Positions 32,906 through 45,501 are shown, counted from the stretch's first letter. The stretch is 64,000 nucleotides of DNA from Metridium senile (GCA_949775045.1 OX459095.1:22916311-22980310); one strand, 5' to 3'. Notes: generated by a model not told the origin, from the sequence alone. Numbers and translations are program-made.

Positions 32906-34359
32906 TTATTTGTATGTGCTGACAAGCGCGCAATCAGGCATGAAATTTACCTGACCAAATGTTAACACGCGTTTTCCGATGTTTAGTCACACAATCAACG
33001 ATGCGAACCATTAAATTTCACTAAATCGATCGCGGCATTTGATTTGACGATTTTTCGTTAGTGAAATCACAGGCAGCCGAGGAGTTTTTATAGAGGTGCG
33101 CACCGAACGAAAAAACAGGCGCAGCTGATCATTTGTTATTATTTCAGCTCGTTGTTGGGCTTCCTGTGGTGTTTGGTTTGTTGTGCAAAACTCCCTCATG
33201 ACTCACTCACGACAGAAATCGAAGAAAGTTGTATTTTGTCAAAGTTCCACCCTCTTCGAGGGAGCACGGCAGAAACTGGTCTTTCTTGGTAATAATCGAA
33301 AAGAGTGCGCAGTCTTCCTTTATAAGGTTTTCTGAATCAGTTCGCAGGCTCATAAAAAACATGGCGGATGGCTACTAAATAAAACAAAGGGGAGTCAAAC
33401 TAAGATCATGTGACCGGGTATTGGCCAATCAAAACAATGATTTTAAGAACGGTCTTTGTAGCATGCTCGTCGTCTCGTTTTGACCAGCAGTTTACCGTGA
33501 AATTAAGCATTAGCATGAATTAAATAGATAATCAAACATTTTTAAGCAAAAATTGGCGTCCCTACCTTGTTTTTAGAGCTTTGAAGGTCTCTTTGTCGTT
33601 AGCCTATTGGACACATCAATTAGAATTTTCTTTGCATGATGACCTGGTTGCCACCGGCCCCCGCCACCTGACGCGGATTGTCGAAATCTTTGTTCCAGTT
33701 ACTCCCGGCCGTATATTTTATATGTAGAGCGCCAATTTGTTTGAGCCCACTATTTTTTATAATGAAACCGCATTCGTCATCAACACAGGATGAACTTTGG
33801 AATTAAAAAAAAGTAAACAAAAGTTACTTGAATAATTTGTAGCAATACAGCCAGTTCAATTCATTATTTATATATGAACAAGAGACGAGATCACATAACC
33901 ATTCCTCAAATGAAGAAATTGGAAATGCATCTCGAAATTAGCTAAAGTCGGAAGATCATTAGTCAGCAATTCACTTGTCAGAGTGAACTATTTACAAACA
34001 CGCACAGCCACTCAAAGTGCGCAAAATGTATAACTCACTCGGTCATCTGAAAGGTGTTTGGTCAATTATTCAGTTGGCCATTTCTAGTTATTAACTTATG
34101 ATAACGTGAAAACGTTCATCGTCAAATACACAATACAGCATGAATTGGAGTAAATATGTAGAGCTAAATAAATTTCTTAATTAACTCATTAGTTTGAAAA
34201 ACTCGTTGGATGGCATGCTAGCTTTTTTCTTAGGTCTCTTATAAATCTATATCTTGACTTAGTCGTTCGAAATTGACGCTTCTTTCTCTATGCATGCTGT
34301 TTATACCCATAAACCCTCAGTAGCGCGCGCAGGCGAGCTAACAGGAAAATACGATAGTG
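32906..34359. other. Intergenic region upstream of the myristoylated-protein gene
   Basis: No gene recognised; the minus-strand frame at 33011-33199 has no supporting feature. AGCGCGCGCAGGCG near 34322 is a short GC-rich island next to the CRE. Confidence 0.4.
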
Positions 34360-34367
34360 TGACGTCA
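34360..34367. promoter_or_regulatory. Perfect CRE (TGACGTCA)
   Basis: The full palindromic CREB/ATF site sits 122 bp upstream of the ATG at 34489, next to a GCGC-rich patch. Position and perfect consensus make it a plausible promoter element; binding is not shown by sequence alone. Confidence 0.5.
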
Positions 34368-34488
34368 TAAACGCGCTCGTTTTGTGTCATAATAGCCGAT
34401 TATGATAACGTATTCCGAACAACTTTTTCATGGCTCCAAAAGTATTGTACAGAAATTAGGAAAAAACGGAAAAATATAAGTCATTTTA

Positions 34489-35370
34489 ATGGGGAATTGT
34501 GTAGCTGGTGCAACAACTCCCGTTGTGGCAAGCCCTATTTTGAAGTGTATTTCACACTCTCCAAACAACAACAACATAGCAGTAAGTGCTAACAAAGACA
34601 ACAATGTGGCTACGCCTCATAGTCAAAAGTCTAGTGATCTTCTGAAGATAGAGATCGAAAGTCTTGAAAATAGACTTGGACACAACCGTCTTCTTCCTGA
34701 TGATACTTTCGTTGCACCGTGGAACACCAGTGAGTACAAGAAACAGAAATTGCACAGTTTAAACCAACGTATAAAGAAGAAAGCCGTTTTAGATTCCATA
34801 CATTCTTCACGCATTCCACCACAGAAGAATCAAAGCTTTTCAAGAGATTTGCTATCACAGAAATCCCCGCACCATGACCAAAAAGGTAATATCTACCCAA
34901 ACAAGCGATATACAACGCATGGAAAACACAATAACAGGGGATGGTCTTGTCGATTTTACGAAGATGAAGACGTGGAAATGGATGACATTGAAACTGCTGA
35001 TTGCCTGTTAAACGAGCTGATTGAGTATGAAACGAGGGAGAAATCAATCAAGAAAAAGTCGGTAAAACCGGCTAACTTTAAAAGACCAAAGACTCGAAGA
35101 GGACTGCTCGAAGATGATTCAATAAAAGAAAAAAGAAATATCTCGCTGCAAGAAAATGCTCAACTGCAAATTGATCAAAGGATAATGAAAGAAAACGTAA
35201 AATCTGAATGTTGTCATTTGAAAGATGCTCTAGTCATGTCGGCATCACATAAAACAATTATGAACAAAAATCGTACTATTGATAAACCAAAGCCAGTTGG
35301 AAAAAAGCAAGCATATGATGAAGCAGAACTGAGAATGATTGATGAAATTGAGAGGGAATTTGCAACATAA
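34489..35370 (+). CDS. Predicted N-myristoylated protein of unknown function (293 aa)
   Basis: Single open frame from ATG at 34489. The first residues, MGNCVAGATT, fit a myristoylation signal (Gly2 after Met removal, small residue at 6) with Cys4 as a possible palmitoylation site, so membrane attachment is predicted. No membrane segment or signal peptide. The body is hydrophilic and charged, with an early acidic helix (SSDLLKIEIESLENRLG), an acidic patch (YEDEDVEMDDIETADCLLNE, about residues 157-178), lysine-rich stretches, and a conserved-looking C-terminal helix (YDEAELRMIDEIEREF). I do not recognise the family. The open frame far exceeds chance in AT-rich DNA and the upstream CRE supports a real gene. 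The -3 base is T, so the start context is moderate. Confidence 0.75.
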   Translation: MGNCVAGATTPVVASPILKCISHSPNNNNIAVSANKDNNVATPHSQKSSDLLKIEIESLENRLGHNRLLPDDTFVAPWNTSEYKKQKLHSLNQRIKKKAVLDSIHSSRIPPQKNQSFSRDLLSQKSPHHDQKGNIYPNKRYTTHGKHNNRGWSCRFYEDEDVEMDDIETADCLLNELIEYETREKSIKKKSVKPANFKRPKTRRGLLEDDSIKEKRNISLQENAQLQIDQRIMKENVKSECCHLKDALVMSASHKTIMNKNRTIDKPKPVGKKQAYDEAELRMIDEIEREFAT

Positions 35371-36374
35371 CAAATCTGTATGCGTTACAGAGCTACATAT
35401 AAAATTTTTCATATAATCTAAATAGTTTGTATTGCTTAATCATATAGATAAAAAGAAAAGTATCAGAAAAACAAATCTCGCTTTAATTCATGATGCCTTT
35501 GATGTTAATGGTGATGATAATATTCAGTGTTATATAATAGCGCTGAGATTAAAGACGAATTCGTAATGATTACGACGATAAGATGACATTGGTGAAAATT
35601 ATGAGGATATTTAGCCTTATCCACAGGCGTCTCTGTGATCTAATTTGGATTTGGGTTTCCTATGCTGCTACTAGAGAGGGACTAGGCGCTAATTAGGCGA
35701 GAAAATTTTCTCCTCACAACAGGATGCCCGATGAAAAGAGATATAAGAGATGCCTGCGGAGGAGGCTAGAGGATATTAACTATCTTGGTGATGATGATGG
35801 TGGTGTTGATGATAATCATACTAATTGTGTTGATGAATCAAGGTACTGGTGCCGGGTTAGCTTCCTCCTCAGGCTACTCCTTTTCCTCCTTTGAGCTTCC
35901 TTTGTAATTATTGTATTGACCATGAGGAGACAGGGAACAGGAAGCCCATGACTGCTGGTGTATTTTTTTATTTTATTTTTTGGTTTAATAAGAATTTGTT
36001 AATACTTATAAGGGGCAAATTCAACAAATTAATCTGATAAAATGCGTTTACGATAGTCCAATTCCTCTTTTTTTAATATACATTATATCTATTATTTGAA
36101 TAAACATTGATCGTTGAACGTTTTGATCTATTACATCGTTGAGAGTTCGTATCGATATATCAGAAATACCGTATGCAATCTTGAAAACAATACCATTACC
36201 ATATATGATATTGTAGGTGAGAAGTCATAACAAATGACTTTGATTAGCGCGCGAGATTTTTTATTTTTTTTTACCAGGTTGAGATTTCAACAGAACAATA
36301 GGCATATCTTTGATACGTTGAACTAGCAACAAAACAATTACTTTTACCAATAACTGCGATAAGTGCTAATAAAC
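35371..36374. other. Intergenic, nothing identified
   Basis: 3' flank of the preceding gene. Contains GATGATGAT-type patches at 35510 and 35790 and no open frame or transposon signature I can support. Confidence 0.4.
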
Positions 36375-37284
36375 TTATTATTATTATTATTATTATTGTT
36401 TATTTAAACTTCAGACTATGTTTTTACATTCTGTGAACAAATATTGCGGGCATAGATTGCCTAAGCAAATATCTGTGTGTCTAAACTTATAAAGATGTAC
36501 ATGATCATATCTAATAATTGTATAAACGTTTAACAATCTCACAGTTCTGTGAGATAACCCATTTCTGGCACTTTCTTATAATAGTTAGTCCTTCTGTTAT
36601 TCCTATGCTAGAGAGATTGTCTATCAAATTTTCGTGATATCCTGCTAAAAAGTCAAACACAATGTTGACCTGTGTGATTTTATAGCCAGGATACAGTCTT
36701 TTGAGACTTGATCTCAGGTCGGTATATTTAGCAGTTTTCATTTCATCTCTTTGTTTTATTGTTCCTACATTGCAGATAGTTCCTTCTAATATTATCCATT
36801 GCTTGCACGCTTTGTCACATACGATAATGTCGGGTTTGTTTGCTCCGTTGCTTGGTGCTGTGTCTTGATAAATGGGGATATCCCATAGCACTTTTGCGTT
36901 TTCGTTTTCGATGCAGCTCTTTGGTGGTGGTTCTTTGTGCCAGGGTGTTGTTTTGTCTTCATCATCGATCAATCTAAACTTCTTTAGGACTGCATAATAT
37001 ACAGGCCTAAGCATGTGGTCATGTCTAGATTTGTAGAGTGATTGGGCTATGGCAGGGCAGCTGCACATGATATGAGTAATATTTTCGTGTTTATCGCGGC
37101 AAAATCTGCATTTAAGATCATCATTCTCTCCTTGCAGTTTCTTTACTTTATATACTTTCGTTGTTAATAGTTGCTGGATGATACTTGTATGGATACTGTA
37201 AACTACTGTTGGGATGTTTTTCCAGACTTTTGTAATATCGCACCATTCTTTGTGTAGGTCTTTGTTTTGCCACTGTTTAACCAT
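36375..37284 (-). pseudogene. 5'-truncated R2-type LINE, copy 1 (zinc knuckle plus endonuclease end)
   Basis: Minus-strand frame 37284-36511 (257 codons). A CX2CX8HX4C knuckle (CRFCRDKHENITHIMCSC) is followed by a restriction-enzyme-like endonuclease signature: KPDIIVCDKACKQWIILEGT with P-D, D and E in place, then KTAKYTDLR. This order follows the RT in R2/NeSL-type elements, which use a sequence-specific endonuclease for target-primed reverse transcription. The RT itself is absent, so the copy is 5'-truncated. The 3' UTR ends in (AAT)n on the minus strand (36375-36397). The frame has no stop, suggesting a fairly young insertion. Confidence 0.8.
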
Positions 37285-37292
37285 AAACTGAC

Positions 37293-38350
<1,058 letters not shown>

Positions 38351-38377
38351 ATTGATTTAATGTATCTTGGCTGGCAT

Positions 38378-38430
38378 TTATTATTATTATTATTATTATT
38401 ATTGTTATTATTATCAACATCATCATCATT

Positions 38431-38485
<55 letters not shown>

Positions 38486-38520
38486 ACATCATCATCATTA
38501 TTATTATTATTATTATTATT
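38378..38520. repeat. Compound (ATT)n(ATC)n(ATT)n microsatellite
   Basis: ATT units, then about 25 ATC units with an AAC interruption on each side, then ATT again. It lies at the 5' edge of R2-type copy 2. Confidence 0.9.
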
Positions 38521-38817
38521 AAATACTGGAATCTACAGATATTTGCACAAAATTACTACTAGTTGTAAATGAGATGTAAGAACACGCCATCTAATTATTT
38601 TCTTTGACTCGAAATCATAAACAATTGGTCAAAATTCCACGATTTTCTTTTAAAATTGATTCATTGAAACCGGAAGTGAAATCAACATAAACAGTTGTAA
38701 GGCACCACAGCTGGGTCTCGGTGCCTTTACAAAGATAATATATATTTAGACCTAGAGAAAAGTAAAAATAAATTAAAATTTATATAGATAGCAATATATA
38801 CAAACAACTAAACGGAC

Positions 38818-38986
38818 ACAGTAAACACCTGCAAGTAAGAACCTGAAAATTAAGAACCTGTTAGCCTCAAATTTGTCATTTATACCCCCTATAATAAAGA
38901 ACCTACCATTTAAACTACTATTTAAACTAGAACCTGTTTAGGCTAACTCCAAAAAATGTAGGTTCTTACTTGCGGGTGTTTACTGT
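38818..38986. mobile_element. MITE-like fold-back element (169 bp)
   Basis: ACAGTAAACACCYGCAAGTA then AGAACCT at the left is mirrored at the right end. Further AAGAACCT phrases lie inside. No open frame. Confidence 0.8.
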
Positions 38987-39009
38987 ATCAAATCGCTTGT
39001 TATACACCT

Positions 39010-39289
39010 ATTTCAAAAATCGTTGTCGCAATCGAAACTACAGTCCACAATCTAAAGCCGGCAAAGGATGTCGATATTTCTTCTCTTGTTATCGATTTAT
39101 TCATAGCATATTTTGATTGTATGTATTTGTGTTATATGACCATAACAAGTTGTTACAGTGGTAGATATAAATACAAATATTTCATTAAAAAAAGTGCAAT
39201 GAACCACAAATTAAGTCCATGTAACCGACATCCATTGCAGGCTTTAGAGTGTGGACTGAAGCTACGGCTGCGACAACGATTTTTGAAAT
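39010..39289. mobile_element. MITE with about 48-bp inverted ends (280 bp)
   Basis: ATTTCAAAAATCGTTGTCGC and CAGTCCACAMTCTAAAG are present at both ends in inverted orientation. The plus-strand frame at 39121-39387 crosses its border and is not a gene. Confidence 0.85.
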
Positions 39290-39295
39290 ATAAGT

Positions 39296-41215
39296 ATATC
39301 AACTATTATATGATTACCTATGCAAAAAGAGCAAGGGACTGGGAACGAGCAACACGAAACACCATAAACAATAAAATATTTCAATAGTATTTTTCCCTTA
39401 CAAGAAAGAGCATGTCCAAATTAGTAATTTTGTAAAGTTCTGTTTACACGTATTGAATCACTCCAGAGTTATCAACATTTGAATTATACCAAAAACGCGA
39501 AAGCGAGGCTCTAAAGGCCCAAGTGCAAATTTTAAGTCAAATCTTTGTAAATTCAAAAAGCTGTAACTTTTGATCAGTTTATGTTACTACATTGACATTT
39601 TGGAATATCACTAATTTTGATGTGCTGTTTCTAATAAAAGCAATGGCGTCTTCTAATACTGATTAGGTAAGGAATTGCCTTTTTGCATAGGGTGTATGAT
39701 TACCTATAGATCTATTCAAGGAACAATGGCCTCACTATCACTACTAACCTAACTACTTTATGGTTCACCAAACAACTAATGACCTCCTGCTGATAGTGTA
39801 TAATAAACACCCTAATTGACGGTTAAAAGACAGAGAATATTAATGATAGGCACAGGTCATATCTGTAATCCGATTGGCTCTCTGCAGGTCAATTAGAAAG
39901 AATCTCATCAATTTTATTTATACATCGCAGTAGCCATTATTCAGTGTTTGTTAAACCTCTGTTGAAGACACAACATATCGGTGGAACCAATTGATGGGCT
40001 TAGATTCTTCATAAAGGTAAGGGCAAAGTTAACTTCAAGAATTCCATTATTAAGTTTTTCTTTCTTATCAGTCCCCACATTAAAAACAACAAAGAGTAAT
40101 TGCTACAAGCTCAAAAAAAATTTCGAAGTTTATTTTTTAGATTTTTTTTTAGATCTCTATCAACGCTTATTAGCAATAATCTTCGCAAGCCCAACCTTAC
40201 AACGTGAGTTTAATAAGTGTTGCTAAAGAAAATAAAAGAAATAAAATGAATCCTTAAAGACTCAATACTTGATTTATAAGGCTTGCTTTACGTGCAATAG
40301 TCAATTACAAAGAGTAATTTCACTCAAAAAGTGAATTTTAGAACCTTTAAAAGTTGTCACAACCTTTCAAAATTCAGATGTGGTTAAAAAAAAAGCTTGT
40401 TGTCGAAAAAAAAACCACATTAGCTATTCAAAAATACATTATCATATGTACAATGCAAAAAATTGAAAACACAACATTTCCAAAAACTTGTCCGAAAAGT
40501 CTTTCCGGAGCAATATTTCGTCCAATTCGTCGACATTCTTTCTGCCAATTCTTTCCTTAAAATCACCCAAAATGACAACAATAATTTGTAGTAGTAACTA
40601 TACTATTATCGATACACTAAAGTGTTAAAAAGGCTTGTTTGAACAACGTGATATGTTTAAGATAAAACAACTAATTAATTATTTATAATGGTGTCATAAA
40701 TGACCAGTCTATATAACAGGTAGAACTCTAACGCACAGTCATTTCATGGCTATAACCCACCACAACCACTTGTAGTATTTGGTTAATTGGGGGATTATTA
40801 TTGAAATCAGTAATATCTGAAATAAGAACGTTAGTTCCTTTCAATGATTGAATTTTCTTTTTTAAAACTGACTATAATTAATCTGTGACAAAAACAAAAA
40901 CTACGTCAGAAACTAAATCGAAGATCATGAATCATTTCAATAGTTTGTAAACTATTAATTAATAATAACAGTAAACATTTCGTCGAGCCAAACGTTGTTA
41001 TAAATCACTGAATACATTCTAATCATTTGCTAACTGAGTGGTTGGCTGGTTGAATCGGAATGTTGAAAAAATATCACCTAAAATTATTCAATATAAGATG
41101 TACAGTATGTTGCCCAGTTTCGTGCCACTACCAGTATCGGTGCCAATAAAAACTTAAAGCTATATTTCAACGACGGCTATTTAATATTTCGGAAAAACTA
41201 AGCTAACTGAAGAAA
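39296..41215 (+). repeat. Long repeat unit, copy A (homologous to 59.6-63.5 kb)
   Basis: Apart from its insertion (39322-39694), it is colinear with the 59.68-61.74 and 62.62-63.5 kb stretches: AACAATGGCCTCACTATCACT, GGTCAT(A/C)TCTGTAATCCGATTGG, ACACAACATATCGGTGGAACC, TATTATCGATACACTAAAGTG, TTCGTGCCACTACCAGTAT, CAACGACGGCTATTTAAT. No open frame spans it. It lacks the LINE fragment and the CRE that open copies B and C. Confidence 0.88.
39322..39694. mobile_element. Insertion of 373 bp in copy A with visible empty sites
   Basis: The 13-bp TATGATTACCTAT occurs on both sides (39309-39321 and 39695-39707) and only once at the matching places of copies B (about 59685) and C (about 60875). The ends are roughly inverted (TGCAAAAAGAGC / GCCTTTTTGCA). 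No coding capacity. A hAT-like 8-bp duplication (ATGATTAC) inside the shared 13 bp is possible. Confidence 0.85.
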
Positions 41216-42469
41216 ACATTTAGCTTCGATGGGCTTTTAGTAATTTTTTTTTTTTTCAAGCTAAAATCTTTGAATGTTACTGCGCAGTATAGACTGACCC
41301 GCGTTCGAAAATTTGGCATTCAAATCTCAGAATCATAAAGATTTAAACTGAATATAGTTAACGAGTGTAATTTCACTTTCTGTAGATCAAGTTGTAAGAA
41401 TAATATTGTACGATAATATTCAGTCCGTTTTAAGATAAGGTGTCCAGTATCGTGTCACGGAAATCCCAGCAACTAGAAAAGCCTGAATACGCTGACAAGT
41501 AATATTATTTTAAATAAAATAATTTGAAAAAAATATAAATTATTTTCGTCTTTTGAATCAAGTATTATTTTTTTATGGAACCGACACTGTACGGTAACAG
41601 ATAAAGTCATCATTGCAGATCGTATGTGTGCAAATTAAACTAGCAAGACATTGAAACATTTCAAATAGTTTGACCATATTTTAGAAATAAAAATAGAATT
41701 AAATGAATGAAAACTGCAAATATCAGAACAAGGTATAGTTAGTAGAGTACAAACATTGAAAGTGTGCAACATAAATACCACTAAATACTGCTAAATTATG
41801 CTAATTCTATTGTTCTCCATTGTTTAATCAACACTATTTAGTGGTAAATAGTGCAAAGTATTGCACACTTTTAGTGTTTGCACTCTATAGTATCAGTATA
41901 CATATATTTAAAAGTTTTGAATATTTGAAATTTTTGAATAAACTTGCAGTCCATATTTTTGATAATACATTTTTGTATTTTGTCTCTGGCTTTGACTGCT
42001 TTTATATAAAGACAGTAAAAATCGGAGACAAAAAAGGTTCATAATCGAACAGATCCAATTTCAGGTTCATTACTAATTAATGACAGCAAGTTTTGCTGGT
42101 AGTACAGGTTTTAGGTGGAGTTCACTTCAATTACTGTTTTGAAAAAAGTGCTAGTGCTTTTTTTCGAGAAATCCAATTACAGGATAAAGCAGTTTTGATA
42201 GTCAAATGTAAGCGATGGAATATTGACAGGGGCAGTCAATATTTTTTATCTTTGTGGTCAAGACCACATGGACATAGTATTATGTTGTAACATCGAAAAC
42301 AAACTGAACAGAGTAAGCTAAAAGCAAACTAAACTACAACAACTTATAGCGTTTTTAACATTTGTAGGGATAATTCATCATTCTATTTATTCTATATCAT
42401 TTATATACTTATATCTTTATCAATGCTATCTATTAATTATTAGTATTAAAGTTTTGTCCTTTATATATT
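41216..42469. other. Intergenic, one MITE-like hairpin
   Basis: Only 41743-41887 is structured: TAGAGTRCAAACAYTRAAAGTG then TGCAA mirrored at the right, plus an inner TAAATACCACTAAATA / TATTTAGTGGTAAATA pair. The remainder shows no gene. Confidence 0.5.
41743..41887. mobile_element. MITE-like hairpin (145 bp)
   Basis: Two nested inverted pairs as described for the surrounding interval; flanked by TAG on both sides. Confidence 0.7.
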
Positions 42470-42505
42470 AGATTGTAAAATCACTTTTTGCGTTTAAAGA
42501 AATAA

Positions 42506-42568
<63 letters not shown>

Positions 42569-42605
42569 ATTATTATTATTATTATTATCATCATCATCAT
42601 CATCA

Positions 42606-42645
<40 letters not shown>
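42470..42645. repeat. LINE-type 3' tail leading into an (ATT)n(ATC)n microsatellite
   Basis: TTGTAAAATCACTTTTTGCG then TTTAAAGAAATAAATT resembles the GCGC/ATAAAT 3' ends of the L2/CR1 copies, followed by about 45 trinucleotide units with an ATC block in the middle. Confidence 0.8.
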
Positions 42646-43194
42646 CATGAATATTATTAGTTCTAAGAGTTCTAGATCGTCTTTGTCGTGTTGTGATAGG
42701 TCACATTTCTTACTTAGCGCATCCGTTGACTAAAGAACTTCATATATCTTGTCAACATCGAGTAAATAATCTTTTAATCCTATTTATAATATAGCTTAGA
42801 TAGTACGTAAGCTCTGATTGGTTGATTACCTCAGTACCCTGATTGGGATTGGATCATTGGGCACTGGTGTTAGTTTTGAGAATTACAATTTTAATCAGCA
42901 AATAAAACTACGTTTCTAAGGGTTTTTTCGCTTTCAACTCGTGATTTTATAACTTTTCTCGTCTTTCTCCCAACATCCCACGTGCTCTATTTCACCGGTA
43001 GAGTCATAGGAACTGGCTTCTATTGCTTAATGAAACAAAAGTACATATTTCTAAGTACGTAGTAATAGTGTTTGATAAAATATATAACAGAAGTTTCTCG
43101 GCATGATGACTCAAACATAGCTCTATTCAGTTTCCTCAGATATTAGCCATTTACTAAAGAATGTACTGAGAAATATGTAGGTTGAAATAGATAA
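42646..43194. other. Intergenic, nothing identified
   Basis: No gene or definable repeat. Confidence 0.4.
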
Positions 43195-43440
43195 TCATTG
43201 AGCATGAGGTACGCAGCATCCGTGGGTATATTGCAGACATCTGAGGGCGAAGCCCGAAGCTCCCATCGGTTGCCTCGGTAGTATAATGGCTTGATGCGCG
43301 GATATAGCAATATATGCAGAATATCTCAGAATATCTCAAAGACTTTTTTCGCTAAAATCGCTATCTAGGAAATTATTTCCAACTCTGATGTTTGTTAGAA
43401 TGGAAATTATTAGGTAGAACAAACTGCAATATGTTTAATA
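43195..43440 (+). repeat. SINE-like copy (plus strand), box B lost
   Basis: Shares with the minus-strand copy at 27990-28190 the box A segment GCCTCGGTAGTATAATGG (43272-43289), GCGCGGATA, AAAGACTTTTTTCGC and the ATTGCAATATGTT-type end. The box B region is replaced by a repeated AGAATATCTC. Preceded by one arm of the CGCAGCATYCGTGGGTATAT palindrome. Confidence 0.75.
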
Positions 43441-43584
43441 TCGAATAATGGTCTAACTGCAACGTAGGTCAATCTTTTGTAACCGAGCCTGTACGTCAAA
43501 CTACCAAACTTGTTAGCATTGAGCATGTGCATATCTGCAATGCGGTGTCGCGTAAAAAGTAAACAAGCTCTGTTTCAAAGTTCC

Positions 43585-43660
43585 ATTTGGCTAAGGGCAG
43601 CAGAGTTTCGTTCGCGTGTATTCGCTTGTATTCTCCGTGTATTTAAAGTTACCAACGGTC
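43585..43660 (-). repeat. Dispersed repeat shared with 22055-22130
   Basis: The inverted copy of GACCGTTGGTAACTWTAAAT, ACGGAGA, ACAAGCGAATACA and ACGCGAACGA. Non-coding. Confidence 0.75.
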
Positions 43661-43745
43661 TGTACCGCCGCGGAAATGAACCCCGCCGCGGAAATAACCC
43701 CCACCGCGGAAATGATCCCCGATTAGCTGCGGAAATGATCCCGTT
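43661..43745. repeat. Short tandem repeat of CCGCGGAAATGA
   Basis: Four imperfect units of about 17-20 bp, CCGCGGAAATRAYCCCC, the last reading CTGCGGAAATGATCCC. GC-rich relative to surroundings. The plus-strand frame across it (RRGNEPRRGNN) is probably incidental. Confidence 0.75.
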
Positions 43746-43749
43746 AAAA

Positions 43750-44609
43750 AGAGCGAATTTGGAATGGAAGGACGGTGAATAAGGAATGAGTATAGAAAAA
43801 ATGGCCCAGCATTATAACAAATCAATTACATTTTATTAAAAAAGTAATAATATATATTGAGGGGGAAAAATCGTTGCAGGAGTTGTGCGACAATTGCCAG
43901 AGAATTGTACGAGAATGGCATCCGTATTAATTACACTCCAGCATGCAGCCATGCTTCAGTATGCAAAACATTCCTGTGTAGCTTTAAAAATATTGTGTTT
44001 TGGGCAAAAATACTTAACAAGAATAAAGATATATATATTTCTAGTAGCAATTTCAAACGTTATTTCGAATTTTTCATTTATCTAATATCGAGTACAATAA
44101 TTAATACACGCACAGAAGTGAACTTGCGTGACGCCATGGTGACTTAATTGCATCTAATTAGCATACTGAGGCATACCTTTATGCTGGAATGTGAGCTTGC
44201 AAACAACCACATGAGCCTAGAATATTGAAAGCAGGGTTACAATAAATATGCCCAACTTTGGAATTATGTTTGAGTATCTTTTAAGATGAAAAAATGCTTC
44301 AATCAAGTAGGCGCTTCGAAAGTGTATCAAAAACATCCTTCAGTTTAACTCACAGAAGTAATAACAAAATTAATCGACGGGGTTTTCTTAAAGTTCACCA
44401 AGCGTTATTTTCATGATTTTTGCTAAAAATCAGTCCAATTTTGTGTCTACGTTGAATCACACTGACGGGTGATCCAAAGCACCTTCCGACTAGATATTTT
44501 TCAGACAAGTGGTCTGAAGTTGGAGTAAGAAGTCGAAGGGTGTTTGTTAGGGTGGTGTTTATTTTGCAAAATTATTGAATGGCAAATCAAAAAGAGTGAA
44601 TTTTGTAGC
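43750..44609. other. Intergenic, nothing identified
   Basis: No gene recognised; overlapping frames at 43857-44147 and 43885-44085 have no domain and conflict with each other. Confidence 0.4.
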
Positions 44610-44908
44610 CCACCAAATTTTTCAAAATTTCTTCAAACTTCGTTTACTTCTAGGCAAACAGCTATATATTAGCACTGTGTAGGTTGTTTTAAAATCTTTG
44701 ACCGAAAAACGCGTAAAATCGCTGCTAATCGTGATGTCATTGTTTCGTCGCTATGGTAACGGCGATGTAAAGAAAGCACATATCATCACAAACGGCAATC
44801 ATTATGTAACCAGTGGGTGAAGTGTTAAAGCGGTGGGTGTTTGCATATCAGATCTACAGCCGTTTAAAGTTAACCAATCGAGCACAAGAAAAACTGTAGG
44901 AAGCCTCC
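44610..44908 (-). mobile_element. Family F repeat with intact TTAA terminus
   Basis: Inverted relative to 32248-32560. The minus-strand end GGAGGCTTCCTACAGTTTTTCT directly follows TTAA (44909-44912). Only one end is recognisable, so the copy is partial or the second terminus has diverged. Confidence 0.7.
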
Positions 44909-45167
44909 TTAAACTATGGGCTCCACGAAGTTGTGCTTACGATATCGTTTACAGTCCCCATGAGCGATTCTCTGTACCACATTTTGTCACGCGTTTGAAG
45001 GAATTAAATTTGTGCATTATTTCGAGCAAGTTTGCCGTTTCGATCGTTTGATATAAACCAACATGGTAAATAAGTGAATATCTAGGCAAATTAATAACAT
45101 TTTGCACTGCTACTGAATTGGCCTTTTCCAAAACGAGTAAAGAACTAGGTACTAGTTTGCCTAATTA

Positions 45168-45501
45168 ATATAATTAAGAAATGAATCACATAATATAAAA
45201 GAGCACATCAAGATATGTAAGATTCCTGAATTTGGTTGTATTTGGTTGCATTTGGTTGTATTCTGATCAAGATACAGGCTCATAAAATTAGAAGGAAATG
45301 TATAGTTTTGAAGGACGCCTGTCCTTCCAATCCATACTTTCCTTTGTAATTTTGGGTAGTTTCAAATCGCTGTAACTCACTCAATAATCAACCAAAAACT
45401 CCAAATCTCAGGAATCTTATATATATCTTAATCTTAATCTTAATCTTAATCTTAATCTTAATCTGCTCTTTTATATTATGAGTTACATTTCTTAATTATA
45501 T
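45168..45501. mobile_element. Fold-back element with an expanded hexamer in one arm
   Basis: Arms of about 60 bp: ATATAATTAAGAAATG, CATAATATAAAAGAGCA and AAGATTCCTGA appear at both ends inverted. The right arm contains (TCTTAA)n at 45425-45463, absent from the left. An inner pair (AAGGACGCCTGTCCTT) forms the loop. Confidence 0.85.

Noticed and set aside
43510..43782. Frame with repeated RRGN motifs
   Set aside because: The repeat arises from the CCGCGGAAATGA tandem repeat and the upstream part from a dispersed repeat; no sign of a real start or transcript.
45425..45463. Telomere-like hexamer repeat
   Set aside because: The unit is TCTTAA, not TTAGGG, and it is confined to one arm of a fold-back element.
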